The notes below the pieces were generated by a model. That model searched no databases and was not told the origin of the DNA. It saw only the letters and a program-made list of their open reading frames with translations. Below, piece after piece: positions 42,800-53,239 of a DNA stretch of 64,000 bases. The position numbers and the translations under genes were made by a program. This DNA is from Agathobacter sp. (lineage in GTDB: Bacteria > Bacillota > Clostridia > Lachnospirales > Lachnospiraceae). Location of the stretch: NCBI GenBank assembly GCA_022775045.1, contig JALFLB010000002.1, positions 1 through 64,000 of the forward strand, read 5' to 3'. Positions within the stretch are counted from its first letter, which is position 1; each line of letters begins with the position of its first letter.

Positions 42800-45328
42800 T
42801 TAATTTTCACTCATATAGTTTTCAAATTCCTCTGGTGACATTAACACCTTGCGAGGCTTTGTTCCTTCTTCCGGGCCAACAATTCCTGCCTCTTCTAACT
42901 GATCCATAATGCGTGCAGCCCGATTAAAACCTACTTTTAGATATCTTTGTAGCATTCCAATTGAGGCCTTTTCCTTTTCAACGATAATTTTAGCAGCCTC
43001 AGAAAAATAAGAATCTCTTCCATCATCCGCTCCATCGGAATCCGAAATCGTAACTGTTGTACCACCGGAAGCCTGAATATTTTCCATCTTCTGCTGAACC
43101 GAATCGTTATACTGTGCCTGTCCGTTATGTTCCGTGATATAGGCAACCACATCCGAAACTTCTTTATCAGAAACAAAAGCCCCCTGCACACGGATTGGCT
43201 TTGGAACTCCCTGTGGATTAAAAAGCATATCACCCTTTCCAAGCAGCTTTTCTGCACCATTCATATCCAGGATAGTTCGCGAATCCACACCGGAAGTAAC
43301 GGCAAATGCAATACGGCTCGGCATATTTGCCTTGATTAGACCTGTGATGACATTGACAGACGGTCTCTGTGTTGCTATGACAAGATGGATTCCGGCCGCA
43401 CGTGCAAGCTGGGCGAGGCGGCAAATAGCCTCTTCCACATCATTTGATGCAACCATCATAAGATCCGCCAGCTCATCCACTATAATCACAATCTGTGGCA
43501 TCTTCTGCGGACGTTCCTGCCCCTCCGGAACTTCAATGGAGTCTACCTTGGAATTATAACCGTTAATTTCACGGACATTTGCCTCCGCAAACTTTTCATA
43601 ACGTTCCGTCATCTCTGCGACAGCCCAATGCAGGGCTGCAGAAGCTTTCTTAGGATCTGTAACAACCGGAATCATCAAATGTGGTATTCCATTATATACA
43701 CTCAGTTCCACCACCTTTGGATCAATCATCAAAAGCTTGACTTCGTCCGGCTTGGCCTTATACAGAATACTCATTATAATTGTGTTAATACAGACAGATT
43801 TTCCGGATCCTGTTGCTCCCGCAATCAGCAGATGCGGCATCTTTGCAATGTCTGTAACTTTTGTCTTACCGGAAATATCTTTTCCGACTGCAAAACTGAT
43901 TTTAGATTTCGATTCCTGAAATTCCGGCGATTCTATCAGGTCACGAAAAGCCACCATGACATTCTCCTTGTTTGGCACTTCAATTCCTACGGCAGCCTTC
44001 CCCGGAATAGGCGCCTCAATACGAATATCCGCTGCAGCAAGATTCAATTTGATGTCATCAGCAAGGCCAACGATTTTGCTTACCTTCACTCCCATCTCCG
44101 GTTGAATTTCATAGCGGGTCACAGCGGGTCCACAGCTGATATTTGTAACCGTCACATTTACTCCGAAAGTCTTAAGGGTCTGCTGAAGCTTATTAGCAGT
44201 TTCCCGAAGCTGTTGCTGGGTATTTGCCGATTTTTTCCCGTTTCCCGGTTTCAGAAGACCGACCGGCGGAAATGTATATTGTTGTGTAACAGGATTCGAC
44301 TGCGCCATTTCCTGCGCAACATTCTGTACCTCTTTTTGAATATCCTCATCCGATGCCTGTGCCCTTTTTCTGGTACGTTCTGCCACAGGAGGCGTCTCAG
44401 TCTCCGGCGGTTTCATTTCCTGTACCGGCATCATTGGAGCAGAAGCGGCCTCCGGAATAAAATCACCGGAAATCTGTGGTTCAAACGGTGGGAGTTCTTC
44501 TGTCTCTTTTCTGGAAGAAATAGATACCTTATGCTCCTCTTTCACATCTGGAAGAATTCCGGCCCCCTCAATATGAATCTCACCCATCTCGTCTGATGGC
44601 TGTTCCTTTCCCTTCTTCTTTTCGATTTTTGTATCAATTGATACTCCAGATACTTTATGATCCATACGGCGCTCTTTGCGCTCTTTGGACTTGTATTCCC
44701 GATATTCCCGGTACTTTTCATTGCTTTCTCTGGCAGATTCGTAGACTTTTTGCCCCCCCTTTTTCATACCCTTCAGTGCAGATTTCTCCGTAATCAAAAC
44801 CATACATACAATCAATACAATAATATCGATAATATAAGAACCCAACACACCAAACGCCCGTACCATACCGTAAGCTAAAAGTCCACCTACAATCCCACCG
44901 CCCGTGTGCGCCTTCGCACAGTATGTAAATGAATCAAGCGGTTTAAGCACCTCTGATCCATTGAGAGCAAGTGCCATAAATAGACATAAAAACAAAACAA
45001 AAAGAATTGATGCAGCCAGTTTGACTGAAGCGTGAAAATTTCCAGCATTGGAAGCCGCAAAAAAACTCCCCACAAGCAATAGAATTGGTAATGCATATGC
45101 TACCAGTCCAAAGATGCCAAACAAAAAATTGCTGACCGTTTGTCCAACAACGCCTCCAAATCCCAGATTACTGATAAAAAGTAATAATGCAATAGCGACA
45201 ATGATCCACAAAATCACCTCAATACGGAAGGCATGTGCCCGTTCCAGTTCTGCCATTCGTTCCTTTTTTGTCTTTCTTTTATTTGTACCTGTTCCTCTAC
45301 TCGTAGAATTACGGTTTCCCGTAGCCAT
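42800..45328 (-). CDS. ftsK: FtsK/SpoIIIE DNA translocase
   Basis: Pumps chromosomal DNA through the closing septum and, in spore formers, into the forespore. It has four membrane helices (about 35-180), a charged proline/glutamate linker (about 200-370), a RecA-like motor with [11 protein letters not shown] (Walker A) and [14 protein letters not shown] (Walker B), and a C-terminal winged-helix gamma domain ([20 protein letters not shown]) that reads polar sequences. About 842 residues from the ATG at 45328 ([15 protein letters not shown] upstream). An upstream extension to 45391 is rejected. tepA lies upstream. Confidence 0.93.
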   Translation of the reverse strand: MATGNRNSTSRGTGTNKRKTKKERMAELERAHAFRIEVILWIIVAIALLLFISNLGFGGVVGQTVSNFLFGIFGLVAYALPILLLVGSFFAASNAGNFHASVKLAASILFVLFLCLFMALALNGSEVLKPLDSFTYCAKAHTGGGIVGGLLAYGMVRAFGVLGSYIIDIIVLIVCMVLITEKSALKGMKKGGQKVYESARESNEKYREYREYKSKERKERRMDHKVSGVSIDTKIEKKKGKEQPSDEMGEIHIEGAGILPDVKEEHKVSISSRKETEELPPFEPQISGDFIPEAASAPMMPVQEMKPPETETPPVAERTRKRAQASDEDIQKEVQNVAQEMAQSNPVTQQYTFPPVGLLKPGNGKKSANTQQQLRETANKLQQTLKTFGVNVTVTNISCGPAVTRYEIQPEMGVKVSKIVGLADDIKLNLAAADIRIEAPIPGKAAVGIEVPNKENVMVAFRDLIESPEFQESKSKISFAVGKDISGKTKVTDIAKMPHLLIAGATGSGKSVCINTIIMSILYKAKPDEVKLLMIDPKVVELSVYNGIPHLMIPVVTDPKKASAALHWAVAEMTERYEKFAEANVREINGYNSKVDSIEVPEGQERPQKMPQIVIIVDELADLMMVASNDVEEAICRLAQLARAAGIHLVIATQRPSVNVITGLIKANMPSRIAFAVTSGVDSRTILDMNGAEKLLGKGDMLFNPQGVPKPIRVQGAFVSDKEVSDVVAYITEHNGQAQYNDSVQQKMENIQASGGTTVTISDSDGADDGRDSYFSEAAKIIVEKEKASIGMLQRYLKVGFNRAARIMDQLEEAGIVGPEEGTKPRKVLMSPEEFENYMSEN

Positions 45329-45387
45329 GAAACACACTCCCTCATGCTCAATAATAAAATTTATTTTAGCATATTTTGAAAGGAATG

Positions 45388-46071
45388 TCATCTAGTACTT
45401 TTTTCTTCAATCAAGCGGTACAACTCTGCAAATGCATCCGAGATTCCACCGACTGCATCAATTACCCCTTCCTTTACTGCCTGCTCTCCAACAAGAATGG
45501 TTCCAAGATCCTTCGTCAGCATTTGTGTATTCATCATCATCTGTTCAACCCGCTCCTTTGAGACCTCACAGTGAGAAGAAATAAATCCGATGATTCGGTC
45601 CTGCATCTGCTTAAAATAATCATAGGTCTGTTTCGCTCCGATAACAGTCCCACTCATGCGAACCGGATGAATCACCATCGTTCCACTTGGCACAATAAGT
45701 GAATAATCAGTCGAAACCGCAAGCGGTACTCCTATCGAATGACTTCCCCCAAGCACCAGGGATACGGTCGGCTTACTCAGAGAAGCCACCATTTCGGCAA
45801 TAGCAAGACCGCTTTCCACATCCCCTCCTACTGTATTCAATAACAGAAGTACACCATCCACATCCTCATCATCTTCAATGGCTGCCAGCTTTGGAAGAAC
45901 ATGCTCATACTTTGTTGTCTTAGCCGTTGACGGAAGGCACTCATGTCCTTCAATCTCACCGATTATGGATAAGAGATAAATTTTAGCATTCCGTCTGTTT
46001 GCCTGCAAAATGGTCTGTCCAAAATCGCCAATCTCCCTGTTCTGCTTATCCACTTTGCTTTCCTCTCCCAT
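45388..46071 (-). CDS. tepA: ClpP-like serine protease TepA (YmfB)
   Basis: Crotonase/ClpP-fold protease. The catalytic Ser lies in [14 protein letters not shown] and the His in [29 protein letters not shown] is the oxyanion region. In B. subtilis TepA degrades small acid-soluble or signal peptides (role debated) and its gene is next to spoIIIE, as here. About 227 residues from the ATG at 46071 (MGEESKVD), with AGGAGGGGG upstream; a longer frame to 46134 runs through that site and is rejected. A long inverted repeat lies in the leader (46097-46180). Confidence 0.87.
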   Translation of the reverse strand: MGEESKVDKQNREIGDFGQTILQANRRNAKIYLLSIIGEIEGHECLPSTAKTTKYEHVLPKLAAIEDDEDVDGVLLLLNTVGGDVESGLAIAEMVASLSKPTVSLVLGGSHSIGVPLAVSTDYSLIVPSGTMVIHPVRMSGTVIGAKQTYDYFKQMQDRIIGFISSHCEVSKERVEQMMMNTQMLTKDLGTILVGEQAVKEGVIDAVGGISDAFAELYRLIEEKSTR

Positions 46072-46096
46072 CTTCCCCCTCCTTTTCATCAAAATA

Positions 46097-46180
46097 GACA
46101 ATTGTGAAACCCTTTTCCTTTCATTATTGCCCACCTGGCTTCACACATGATTCAAAATAGGAAATCATTTCACAATCGTC
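46097..46180. repeat. Long inverted repeat upstream of tepA
   Basis: GACAATTGTGAAA (46097-46109) and TTTCACAATCGTC (46168-46180) are inverted copies with one difference (a G-U pair in RNA), 58 bases apart. The arms contain the TTGTGAAA / TTTCACAA half-sites known from Rex operators, but far too widely spaced for one ordinary site. Could be leader structure or two half-sites. Confidence 0.4.
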
Positions 46181-46195
46181 TTATCAAAATAATAA

Positions 46196-46222
46196 AAGAA
46201 CGGATACCCTGTATCCGTTCTT
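46196..46222 (-). terminator. glgA terminator
   Basis: AAGAACGGATAC / GTATCCGTTCTT, a perfect 12-pair stem with a 3-base loop, then TTTATTATTTT on the minus strand, 22 bases after the glgA stop. Confidence 0.85.
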
Positions 46223-46244
46223 ATCATGTGAATTATTTTTTATT

Positions 46245-47696
46245 TTATACGCCAAGAAGATAATTGTATAATCCCTCGTAGCGGAACTTGGAAGCGTTCC
46301 ACGAAAAGTCGTTGGCCATTCCGCGATCCACCATCTGATTCCACTGCCGCTTACGGTCATAAAAAATATGCTTTGAGTAATTAATCACATGGAGCATCTC
46401 TTCCGCATTGTAGTTTGTAAATGAGAACCCATCTCCGCTGTTATCATACTCATTATACGCCTGTACTGTATCCTTAAGTCCTCCGGTCTCTCGCACAATA
46501 GGAACCGTACCATAACGGAAAGAAATGAGCTGTGTCAGTCCGCATGGTTCAAAACGGGATGGCATCAAAAAAGCATCCGCTGCCGCATAAAGCTTATGTG
46601 CCAGATCATCCGAATAGCAGATATTGGCAGACACACGATCCGGATATTTCCAGGCATAATGCCGGAACATATTCTCATACATCGGATCTCCGGTTCCAAT
46701 CACAACCAGCTGTGTATAATCATCCACCAGTCGGTCCATAACAGCACTAATCAGATCAAGTCCCTTTTGATCTGTCAGACGAGAAATCAAACCGATCATG
46801 TATTTTTTCTTATCAACCGCAAGTCCAAGCTGCTCCTGAAGCCGCTCTTTATTGACAAATTTCTTCTTGCGAAAGCTTTCCGCATCATAATTCATATAAA
46901 TCTTTGAATCTGTCTGCGGATTGTAAACCTGATAGTCAATTCCATTCACAATTCCCTGCATGTCAAAATGGCGTGCAGATAAAAGACCATTCAGCCCCTC
47001 TCCATAGTATTCTGTCTGTATCTCCTGTGCATAAGAATCACTTACGGTCGTAATATAATCTGCATAAACCAAACCACCCTTGAGCATATTGGCATCCTTG
47101 TTGAACTCCAGCTTATCCGGTGTAAACAGTGACTTAGAAAAACCAGTCAGTCCCTGCATCGTTTTCACATCCCAAACACCCTGAAACTTCAGATTATGTA
47201 TTGTCATAATCGACTTAATTCCCCAGAAAAAGGAATCTGCCTGAAATTCATTCTTGAGAAATACCGGAATCAATCCAGCCTGCCAGTCATGACAGTGAAT
47301 AATATCCGGACGAAAGCCGATCAGAGGCAGCATTGATAACACAGCCTTGTCAAAGAAGGTAAACTTCTCAATATCATAGCGGATATCCCCATATGGCACA
47401 AAGCAGTTAAAATACTCCTGATTGTCAATAAAATAATATGTAACCCCATCCAGCTTGTACTGTAATACACCCACATACTTATTCTGAATATAATTACCAG
47501 ATCCCATGTAAAAATGAGTCACGTACTCAAACTGATTTCGAAAATGCTCGGGGATGCAGCTGTAATTCGGAATAACAACACGTACATCCCAATCCTTACG
47601 GTCAAATTCCTTTGGCAATGCTCCACACACGTCAGCAAGTCCTCCCGTCTTAATAAACGGAACACACTCTGATGCTGCAAATAAGATTCTCTTCAT
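46245..47696 (-). CDS. glgA: Glycogen synthase
   Basis: GT5 glucosyltransferase extending alpha-1,4-glucan from ADP-glucose. The 483 residues start KRILFAASECVPFIKTGGLADV (the KTGGL ADP-glucose motif) and include IIHCHDWQAGLIP, VSRLTDQKGLDL-type segments (ISRLTDQKGLDLIS) and the catalytic EPCGLTQLISFRYGTVPIV. It is full length but alone: no glgB, glgC, glgD or glgP in the window. AGGAGG upstream, strong terminator downstream. Confidence 0.95.
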   Translation of the reverse strand: MKRILFAASECVPFIKTGGLADVCGALPKEFDRKDWDVRVVIPNYSCIPEHFRNQFEYVTHFYMGSGNYIQNKYVGVLQYKLDGVTYYFIDNQEYFNCFVPYGDIRYDIEKFTFFDKAVLSMLPLIGFRPDIIHCHDWQAGLIPVFLKNEFQADSFFWGIKSIMTIHNLKFQGVWDVKTMQGLTGFSKSLFTPDKLEFNKDANMLKGGLVYADYITTVSDSYAQEIQTEYYGEGLNGLLSARHFDMQGIVNGIDYQVYNPQTDSKIYMNYDAESFRKKKFVNKERLQEQLGLAVDKKKYMIGLISRLTDQKGLDLISAVMDRLVDDYTQLVVIGTGDPMYENMFRHYAWKYPDRVSANICYSDDLAHKLYAAADAFLMPSRFEPCGLTQLISFRYGTVPIVRETGGLKDTVQAYNEYDNSGDGFSFTNYNAEEMLHVINYSKHIFYDRKRQWNQMVDRGMANDFSWNASKFRYEGLYNYLLGV

Positions 47697-47739
47697 ACCA
47701 GCCTCCTAATTCTTAACCCAATACAACGTTTTCCTTTAT

Positions 47740-48471
47740 TTATGATTCTTCCCAGTTGTGATATACTTCCTGAACATCATCATCATCATCTAACAGATCA
47801 AGAATTCTTCCGATATTGGTAATATCAGCCTCATCTGTCAGTGTAACATAGGTCTGCGGAATCATACTCACCTCTGCAGACACCATGGAAATTCCCTGTT
47901 CCTCTAACGCTTTATGTACTGCATCGAAATCCTCTGGTGCTGTAATAATCTCGTAACTGTCTTCCTCATCTGCAAAGTCCTCTGCACCGGCATCCAATGC
48001 AAGCATCATCAGATCATCTGCATCCTGATCACAGGCTTCCTTATCAATAATGATCTGTCCCTTCTCATCAAACATATAAGAAACGCAGCCCTGAGTACCA
48101 ATACTCCCCTGTCCCTTCGAAAATGCATTCCGGACATTAGCTGCTGTACGGTTCTTATTGTCGGTCAGGCACTTTACAATGATTGCTGTACCACTTGGAC
48201 CATAGCCTTCATAAGTTGCCGTCTCATAATTTACATTATTTCCATCTCCGGCAGCCTTCTTGATTCCACGATCAATCGTATCATTTGGCATATTATTCGC
48301 CTTTGCCTTTGCAATTACCTGTGCCAGCTTAAAATTGTTGGCAGGATCCGGACCACCCTCTTTTACTGCAACGGCAATCTCTCGCCCGATCATGGTAAAA
48401 ATTTTACCTTTGGCAGCGTCATTCTTCTCCTTCTTATGCTTAATATTCGCGAACTTGGAATGTCCTGACAT
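47740..48471 (-). CDS. yebC: YebC/PmpR-family protein
   Basis: Conserved DUF28 protein, long annotated as a transcriptional regulator; members also help ribosomes pass difficult proline stretches. The 243 residues begin [29 protein letters not shown]-type sequence and contain [35 protein letters not shown] and [25 protein letters not shown] lies before the ATG. Which of the two roles applies cannot be read here. Confidence 0.93.
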   Translation of the reverse strand: MSGHSKFANIKHKKEKNDAAKGKIFTMIGREIAVAVKEGGPDPANNFKLAQVIAKAKANNMPNDTIDRGIKKAAGDGNNVNYETATYEGYGPSGTAIIVKCLTDNKNRTAANVRNAFSKGQGSIGTQGCVSYMFDEKGQIIIDKEACDQDADDLMMLALDAGAEDFADEEDSYEIITAPEDFDAVHKALEEQGISMVSAEVSMIPQTYVTLTDEADITNIGRILDLLDDDDDVQEVYHNWEES

Positions 48472-48517
48472 AATTAAATCCTCTTTTCTATAAAGTATAT
48501 TCTTAAATATTAGTTTA

Positions 48518-49426
48518 TCATTTTTTATCTATGGATGCAAGAGTCTCGGATTCTGTCTTATCCTTTCCCTGACCAGACTTGCGAACCAGAACTTCACGAA
48601 CGGTCTTGTCCTCCACCCTGCGGATCACAAAATCATATCCATAGGCATGCAACTCTGCCGTCTCCCCGTCATTTGGAATCTTATCTAGCAGGGAAACCAG
48701 TAATCCGTTCAATGTTTCAAAGGAGTCCTCTTCTACTGGGATTTGGAGAAGATCCACAACATCAGACAAACTGGCAAGCCCGTTCATTGTATAACTGCCA
48801 TCCGCATTTTTTCGAATGAGTGACTCCTCCTCATCATGCTCGTCCTCAATATTTCCAACGATTTCCTCCAGAATGTCCTCCATTGCAACTGCACCGGATG
48901 TCTGTCCATATTCATCTACCACAATAACCATATGGCTTTTTTTTGCCTGCATCATTTTAAAAAGTGTGTGAATATTCAACGTTTCCGGAACAAAATCCAC
49001 TTCCCGGATCAATCCCGGAATATCTTTGATGGAACTTCGAAATACCTCATTCTTCTGTGCAAAAGCAAAGGCATCCTTGATATGTAGAACACCGATTACA
49101 TTATCGATGTCATCTAAATAAACCGGATAACGTGATTTACTGTTATCTATGATAAACGGAACCGCATCATTGTATGACAATTCTCCGTCAATCGCAATCA
49201 GATTTTTCCGGTGTGTCATAATATCCTTTGCCTCTTTATCACCAAATTCAAAAATATTATTGATCATTTCCGCCTCAGATGCCCGCAGAACGCCTTGCTC
49301 ATGTCCTTCGTTCACCATGGAAATAATCTCTTCCTCTGTTACATCCTCCTCATGGGAAGACGGATTTAAAAAATTGATGATTTTTTTTAATATATTAGTC
49401 CTACCGGGACTGGCACCTTCGTCCAT
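48518..49426 (-). CDS. CBS-pair / CorC_HlyC-domain protein without DUF21
   Basis: A 302-residue cytoplasmic protein. It has a linker [27 protein letters not shown], two CBS domains (about 60-185; [14 protein letters not shown] and [20 protein letters not shown]) and a transporter-associated CorC_HlyC domain (about 205-290; [14 protein letters not shown]). The membrane DUF21 domain of CNNM/YrkA proteins is absent, as in CorC. Family members affect magnesium/cobalt efflux; whether this one does is unknown. The ATG follows GGAG. Confidence 0.88.
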   Translation of the reverse strand: MDEGASPGRTNILKKIINFLNPSSHEEDVTEEEIISMVNEGHEQGVLRASEAEMINNIFEFGDKEAKDIMTHRKNLIAIDGELSYNDAVPFIIDNSKSRYPVYLDDIDNVIGVLHIKDAFAFAQKNEVFRSSIKDIPGLIREVDFVPETLNIHTLFKMMQAKKSHMVIVVDEYGQTSGAVAMEDILEEIVGNIEDEHDEEESLIRKNADGSYTMNGLASLSDVVDLLQIPVEEDSFETLNGLLVSLLDKIPNDGETAELHAYGYDFVIRRVEDKTVREVLVRKSGQGKDKTESETLASIDKK

Positions 49427-49492
49427 ATACGTTTCTCCTTCTTTCTCTTAACAATCCCGAAAATCATACCATGGGAACTGCATTCCGTCAAG

Positions 49493-49840
49493 CTATGTAT
49501 ACAGTTCCAGGCTGATTTCAAGCGCTTTGTCAATTTTTAAAAGAATCTGATTATCCAGATGACACACCTTATCCTTCAGTCTTTTTTTATCAATCGTGCG
49601 CAGCTGTTCCAACAGAACGACCGAATCCTTCGCAAGATCATATTTGTCACAATTCAGTTCCACATGAGTCGGAAGCTTTGCTTTATGCATCTGGGAAGTG
49701 ATTGCTGCACAGATCACAGTCGGACTGTGACGGTTTCCGACATTATTCTGTATAATGAGTACCGGACGGACACCTCCCTGCTCCGATCCGATAACAGGTC
49801 TTAAATCTGCGTAATAAACGTCTCCTCTTTGAATTACCAT
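49493..49840 (-). CDS. mazF: MazF/EndoA-type endoribonuclease toxin
   Basis: Sequence-specific mRNA interferase. The 115 residues match B. subtilis Ndo[29 protein letters not shown] carries the catalytic Arg, AAITSQ the Thr. GGAGTG lies before the ATG. As in B. subtilis it follows alr, but the antitoxin gene (ndoAI/mazE) expected between alr and mazF is missing: the 72-base gap has no open frame of useful size. The toxin appears intact, so control must come from elsewhere. Confidence 0.93.
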   Translation of the reverse strand: MVIQRGDVYYADLRPVIGSEQGGVRPVLIIQNNVGNRHSPTVICAAITSQMHKAKLPTHVELNCDKYDLAKDSVVLLEQLRTIDKKRLKDKVCHLDNQILLKIDKALEISLELYT

Positions 49841-49912
49841 ATTTCATCACTCCATAAAATTGTTATACGCATAGTATTTCCAAATTTATCGAGAGTGATT
49901 CATATTTTTTGT

Positions 49913-51040
49913 TTATTCGAAATAGATTCTTGGAACTCGTGGCGTAATCAGACATGCAAACTCATAATTAAACCGCCCTGACCACTCGCCAAGTTCCTCC
50001 ATTGTAATAAGAGCATTCCCATCCCTGCCAAGAAGCGTAACTGAGTCTCCCTCACTCGCTTCCGGAATGTCCGTGATATCCACCATAAACTGATCCATGC
50101 AGATTCTTCCACAGATTGGTGCTTTTTCCCCGTGTATCAATACATATCCTTTGTTGGATAGTCCTCTCGCATATCCATCAGCATATCCAACCGGAATTGT
50201 TGCAATCCTTCTGGCTGACGGAGTGATATATGTTCCACCATAACTGATTTTCCTGCCGGCTTCTAATTCCTTGACAAAAGAAATGTGGCTCTTAATAGAC
50301 ATCACTGGTTTTAAATCAATAATATCTCTTGAAACCTCTTCCGATGGCCATAACCCATAGAGTGTAATTCCAGCCCTCACCATATCAAGATTGGCATCCG
50401 GAATTTCTACAATTCCCGCACTGTTGGAACAATGATGAATCGGAATTTCCACCCCACGTTCACGGAGCATGGCAATCATTTTCTGAAATGCGGCAAGCTG
50501 CTGTATCGTAGATGTTTTATCACATTCATCAGCCTGCGCGAAGTGGGTAAAGATACCTTCTATATTGATATGCGGCAGTGACGCAATCTGTGCAATAATA
50601 TCTGCACTTTCTTCTGTTACCTGAAATCCGATACGACTCATTCCCGTGTCAATCTTAATATGAATCTGACAGATACGATTCTGCCGAACCGCAATATCGG
50701 ACAATTCCTTTGCAACGGCATATTCACACACCGCTGGTCTGATATCATCCGCAACAATCTGCTCATACTGTGTAGGAAAGCTGATACCAAGAATCAGCAC
50801 CGGTTTTTTTCGTCCGTCTTGTATCAGTGCTTCCGCTTCATCCGCTGTTGCAACCGCATATCCCCACAGATAAGAAAGATTTTCGATAGCCTCCGCAATT
50901 TTTAAAGCTCCGTGCCCATAGGCATCTGCTTTGATCACCGCCGCCATTCTGGTACCTTCTTTTAAATTTTTGTGCATTGACTCCATATTATATCGCACAG
51001 CATTTAAATCTATGCCGGCATACACACGATATTTTTCCAT
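49913..51040 (-). CDS. alr: Alanine racemase
   Basis: PLP enzyme making D-alanine for peptidoglycan. The PLP lysine lies in AVIKADAYGHGA, the second catalytic tyrosine in KISYGGTYIT, and the C-terminal domain has GRICMDQFMVDI. The 375 residues are full length. It lies between the NAD(P)HX repair gene and mazF. Confidence 0.96.
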   Translation of the reverse strand: MEKYRVYAGIDLNAVRYNMESMHKNLKEGTRMAAVIKADAYGHGALKIAEAIENLSYLWGYAVATADEAEALIQDGRKKPVLILGISFPTQYEQIVADDIRPAVCEYAVAKELSDIAVRQNRICQIHIKIDTGMSRIGFQVTEESADIIAQIASLPHINIEGIFTHFAQADECDKTSTIQQLAAFQKMIAMLRERGVEIPIHHCSNSAGIVEIPDANLDMVRAGITLYGLWPSEEVSRDIIDLKPVMSIKSHISFVKELEAGRKISYGGTYITPSARRIATIPVGYADGYARGLSNKGYVLIHGEKAPICGRICMDQFMVDITDIPEASEGDSVTLLGRDGNALITMEELGEWSGRFNYEFACLITPRVPRIYFE

Positions 51041-51073
51041 TTTTCCACCTGCTTTTTCTATTGTCTTTGCTAT

Positions 51074-52579
51074 TTACCGATTCATATCACACATAACCGC
51101 CGCTATCCCATCTATGAGATCCGTTGCCATCAAAGAAGACTTTCCATGAAGGCTCGCAGCGGCATCTCCCGCAAGTCCATGCAAATAAACTGCCAGAGCT
51201 GCAAGATCCGGTTTCATTCCCTGTGCCAGAAGTGATCCCATCATCCCCGAAAGCACATCTCCGCTCCCAGCTGTCGCCATACCGAAATTTCCTGACAGAT
51301 TTAAATAAGTCATGCCATACGGCACTGCAGTGACCGTATGAAAATCTTTCAATACACAGATTACATCATAAGTCTGCGCAAATTCTACTGCACATGCTAC
51401 CATTCTTGACTGAATCAAAGCTATCGAGTCTTTTGTAAGTCTGGCCATTTCCCCAAGATGAGGGGTTAAAATCATATCTGTATGGGGACGAAGCAGAAGT
51501 TCCGGCTGTTCCGAAATAATATTGAGTGCATCTGCGTCTACAACAAACGGAACAACACAATTCTTTAAAACAATTCTAACCAGACGCTGACTGGTACGAT
51601 CCGTTCCAATCCCCGGTCCAATCACAACTGCATCTGCCCATTTCAATTCATCTATAACCTGCTGTTCATCCAATTTTGAATTATAAGTACTAAGAATCGC
51701 CTCCGGCACCGTTGACTGCAGTATCATGCGATTTTCTTCCGCCGTCATCACCTTAACCAGACCACAGCCGCTACGATATGCCGCTTTTGCACAAAGGCAG
51801 GCCGCCCCTGCCATATTGACGCTCCCCGCAATTATAAGCAATTTTCCGTATGTGCCTTTATTGGAATGATCATACCGCCCCGGCAGCAAGGAACAATCCT
51901 CCTGTTCCAATACCGCTATCCGTGGTTTACGGTCCAGCCAGCTTGCCTGTGTAATTCCAATCGGAACCACGTGAACATTACCGGAATATTCAGTTCCCGG
52001 CCATAAATACTGTCCTACCTTTCCAAAGGAAAACGTAATTGTATCCTGTGCACGAAACGCAGTACCCAGTACAGATCCGTCATCGGCATGAATCCCGGAA
52101 GCGATATCTACAGAAACTTTCCAGCCGGACATTCCATTCAAATCATTGATCAGTTCTGCTAATTTTCCGCAAATATTTCTTGACAGCCCTGTCCCGAAAA
52201 GCGCATCTATCACCAGATCATACTCCTGTCCACGTTCATCTGAAATACTATCGGTCATTGGAATATGATAGGCATCACAGATTTGCTTCTGAATGTCATA
52301 GGAACTGCTGGTCTTATGGCCATTCGACTCCCCTGCAAGAACCAGCTTTACCGTGACGCCCCGTTCATGAAGCAGACGGGAAATGGCTAATCCATCACCA
52401 CCGTTATTGCCACTTCCACATACAATCAATGCACTTCTAATCTGTTGTTTCAATAAGAAAAGCTTCCGGACAAAGCCCATCGCCGCCTGTTCCATCAGCA
52501 CCAATTCCGGTACATGAAAAGACTCAGATGTGTTCTGGTCAAGAAGCTTCATTTCTTTTCCTGATACAAGATAACGCAA
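51074..52579 (-). CDS. nnrD: Bifunctional NAD(P)HX epimerase / ADP-dependent dehydratase
   Basis: Repairs hydrated NAD(P)H. The N-terminal YjeF_N epimerase domain (about 1-210) has CGSGNNGGDGLAISRLL and VIDALFGTGLSRNI. The C-terminal ribokinase-like dehydratase (about 220-490) has LLIIAGSVNMAGAACLCAKA, VVIGPGIG, VDADALNII, TPHLGEMARL and the catalytic NFGMATAGSGDVLSGMMGSL. The 501 residues match the fused form. TTG start at 52579 with GGGGG upstream; a later ATG (52552) would remove conserved N-terminal residues. Confidence 0.93.
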   Translation of the reverse strand: MRYLVSGKEMKLLDQNTSESFHVPELVLMEQAAMGFVRKLFLLKQQIRSALIVCGSGNNGGDGLAISRLLHERGVTVKLVLAGESNGHKTSSSYDIQKQICDAYHIPMTDSISDERGQEYDLVIDALFGTGLSRNICGKLAELINDLNGMSGWKVSVDIASGIHADDGSVLGTAFRAQDTITFSFGKVGQYLWPGTEYSGNVHVVPIGITQASWLDRKPRIAVLEQEDCSLLPGRYDHSNKGTYGKLLIIAGSVNMAGAACLCAKAAYRSGCGLVKVMTAEENRMILQSTVPEAILSTYNSKLDEQQVIDELKWADAVVIGPGIGTDRTSQRLVRIVLKNCVVPFVVDADALNIISEQPELLLRPHTDMILTPHLGEMARLTKDSIALIQSRMVACAVEFAQTYDVICVLKDFHTVTAVPYGMTYLNLSGNFGMATAGSGDVLSGMMGSLLAQGMKPDLAALAVYLHGLAGDAAASLHGKSSLMATDLIDGIAAVMCDMNR

Positions 52580-52593
52580 GGTATTCCCCCTAT

Positions 52594-53220
52594 CTATTGT
52601 TCTTCACCCTCAGATTCCTTATCCTCATACTGGATATCAAACAAATCTAAGATCTGTGCTCCAAGGATATCATGTAAATATGTATAAATTTCTCGATTAT
52701 TAATATCACAGTTCTGTTTCTTAATAATTTTTTTCTTAAGATCAATACGGACCTGTTTGATCCATTCATCAATCTCCTGGGACTCCTCCTGATTCACACG
52801 GATCTTAGCATAAAAATATTCCATGCTTAAGATCATCAGCTGTTCATTGGTTGAGCAAATCTGAACCGGAATATCCAGCAGTTCATCCTCCGCCGCTTCA
52901 ATCTTCTGGTTTGTTTCATCAATCAGCCGCTTGTCTTCATCCAGCTTTTTCTCCCTGGCCGCATCCAGATGAGCTTCTGTTGTTCCTTCCATATTCTGAA
53001 CAATACTGTCCATCAACTTATTCTTAAGTACTTTATATTCCTTAAGGTCATTATTAAGCTTTCCCTGTCTTGCCAGCAGTGCGTTCAGTTGAGCTTCCAC
53101 CTCTTTGATTTCATCAGTCTTACCATGAACAGCAAAAAGCCTGTGCCATTTCTGATCCAAAACAAGCAACGGTACTTTTTTATTCGCCAACGCTGCCCTA
53201 AACTCTTCATCACTCTTCAT
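52594..53220 (-). CDS. Coiled-coil protein of unknown function downstream of rex
   Basis: A 208-residue, highly charged, mostly helical cytoplasmic protein. Heptad-like stretches run through about residues 35-125 (EIKEVEAQLNALLARQGKLN; KLDEDKRLIDETNQKIEAAE), with a C-terminal helical region ending in an acidic tail (EDKESEGEEQ). The start at 53220 (MKSDEEFRAAL) has GAGGTG upstream; a frame opening at 53259 would overlap rex. It lies between rex and the NAD(P)HX repair gene, so a redox-related context is possible, but no function is recognised. Confidence 0.7.
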   Translation of the reverse strand: MKSDEEFRAALANKKVPLLVLDQKWHRLFAVHGKTDEIKEVEAQLNALLARQGKLNNDLKEYKVLKNKLMDSIVQNMEGTTEAHLDAAREKKLDEDKRLIDETNQKIEAAEDELLDIPVQICSTNEQLMILSMEYFYAKIRVNQEESQEIDEWIKQVRIDLKKKIIKKQNCDINNREIYTYLHDILGAQILDLFDIQYEDKESEGEEQ

Positions 53221-53239
53221 CCATGTCACCTCAAAAAGA

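Noticed and set aside
43628-44596. 322-codon open frame on the plus strand
   Set aside because: Antisense to ftsK, whose motifs and length are complete; composition is Cys/His/Arg-rich as in antisense shadows, and there is no ribosome site.
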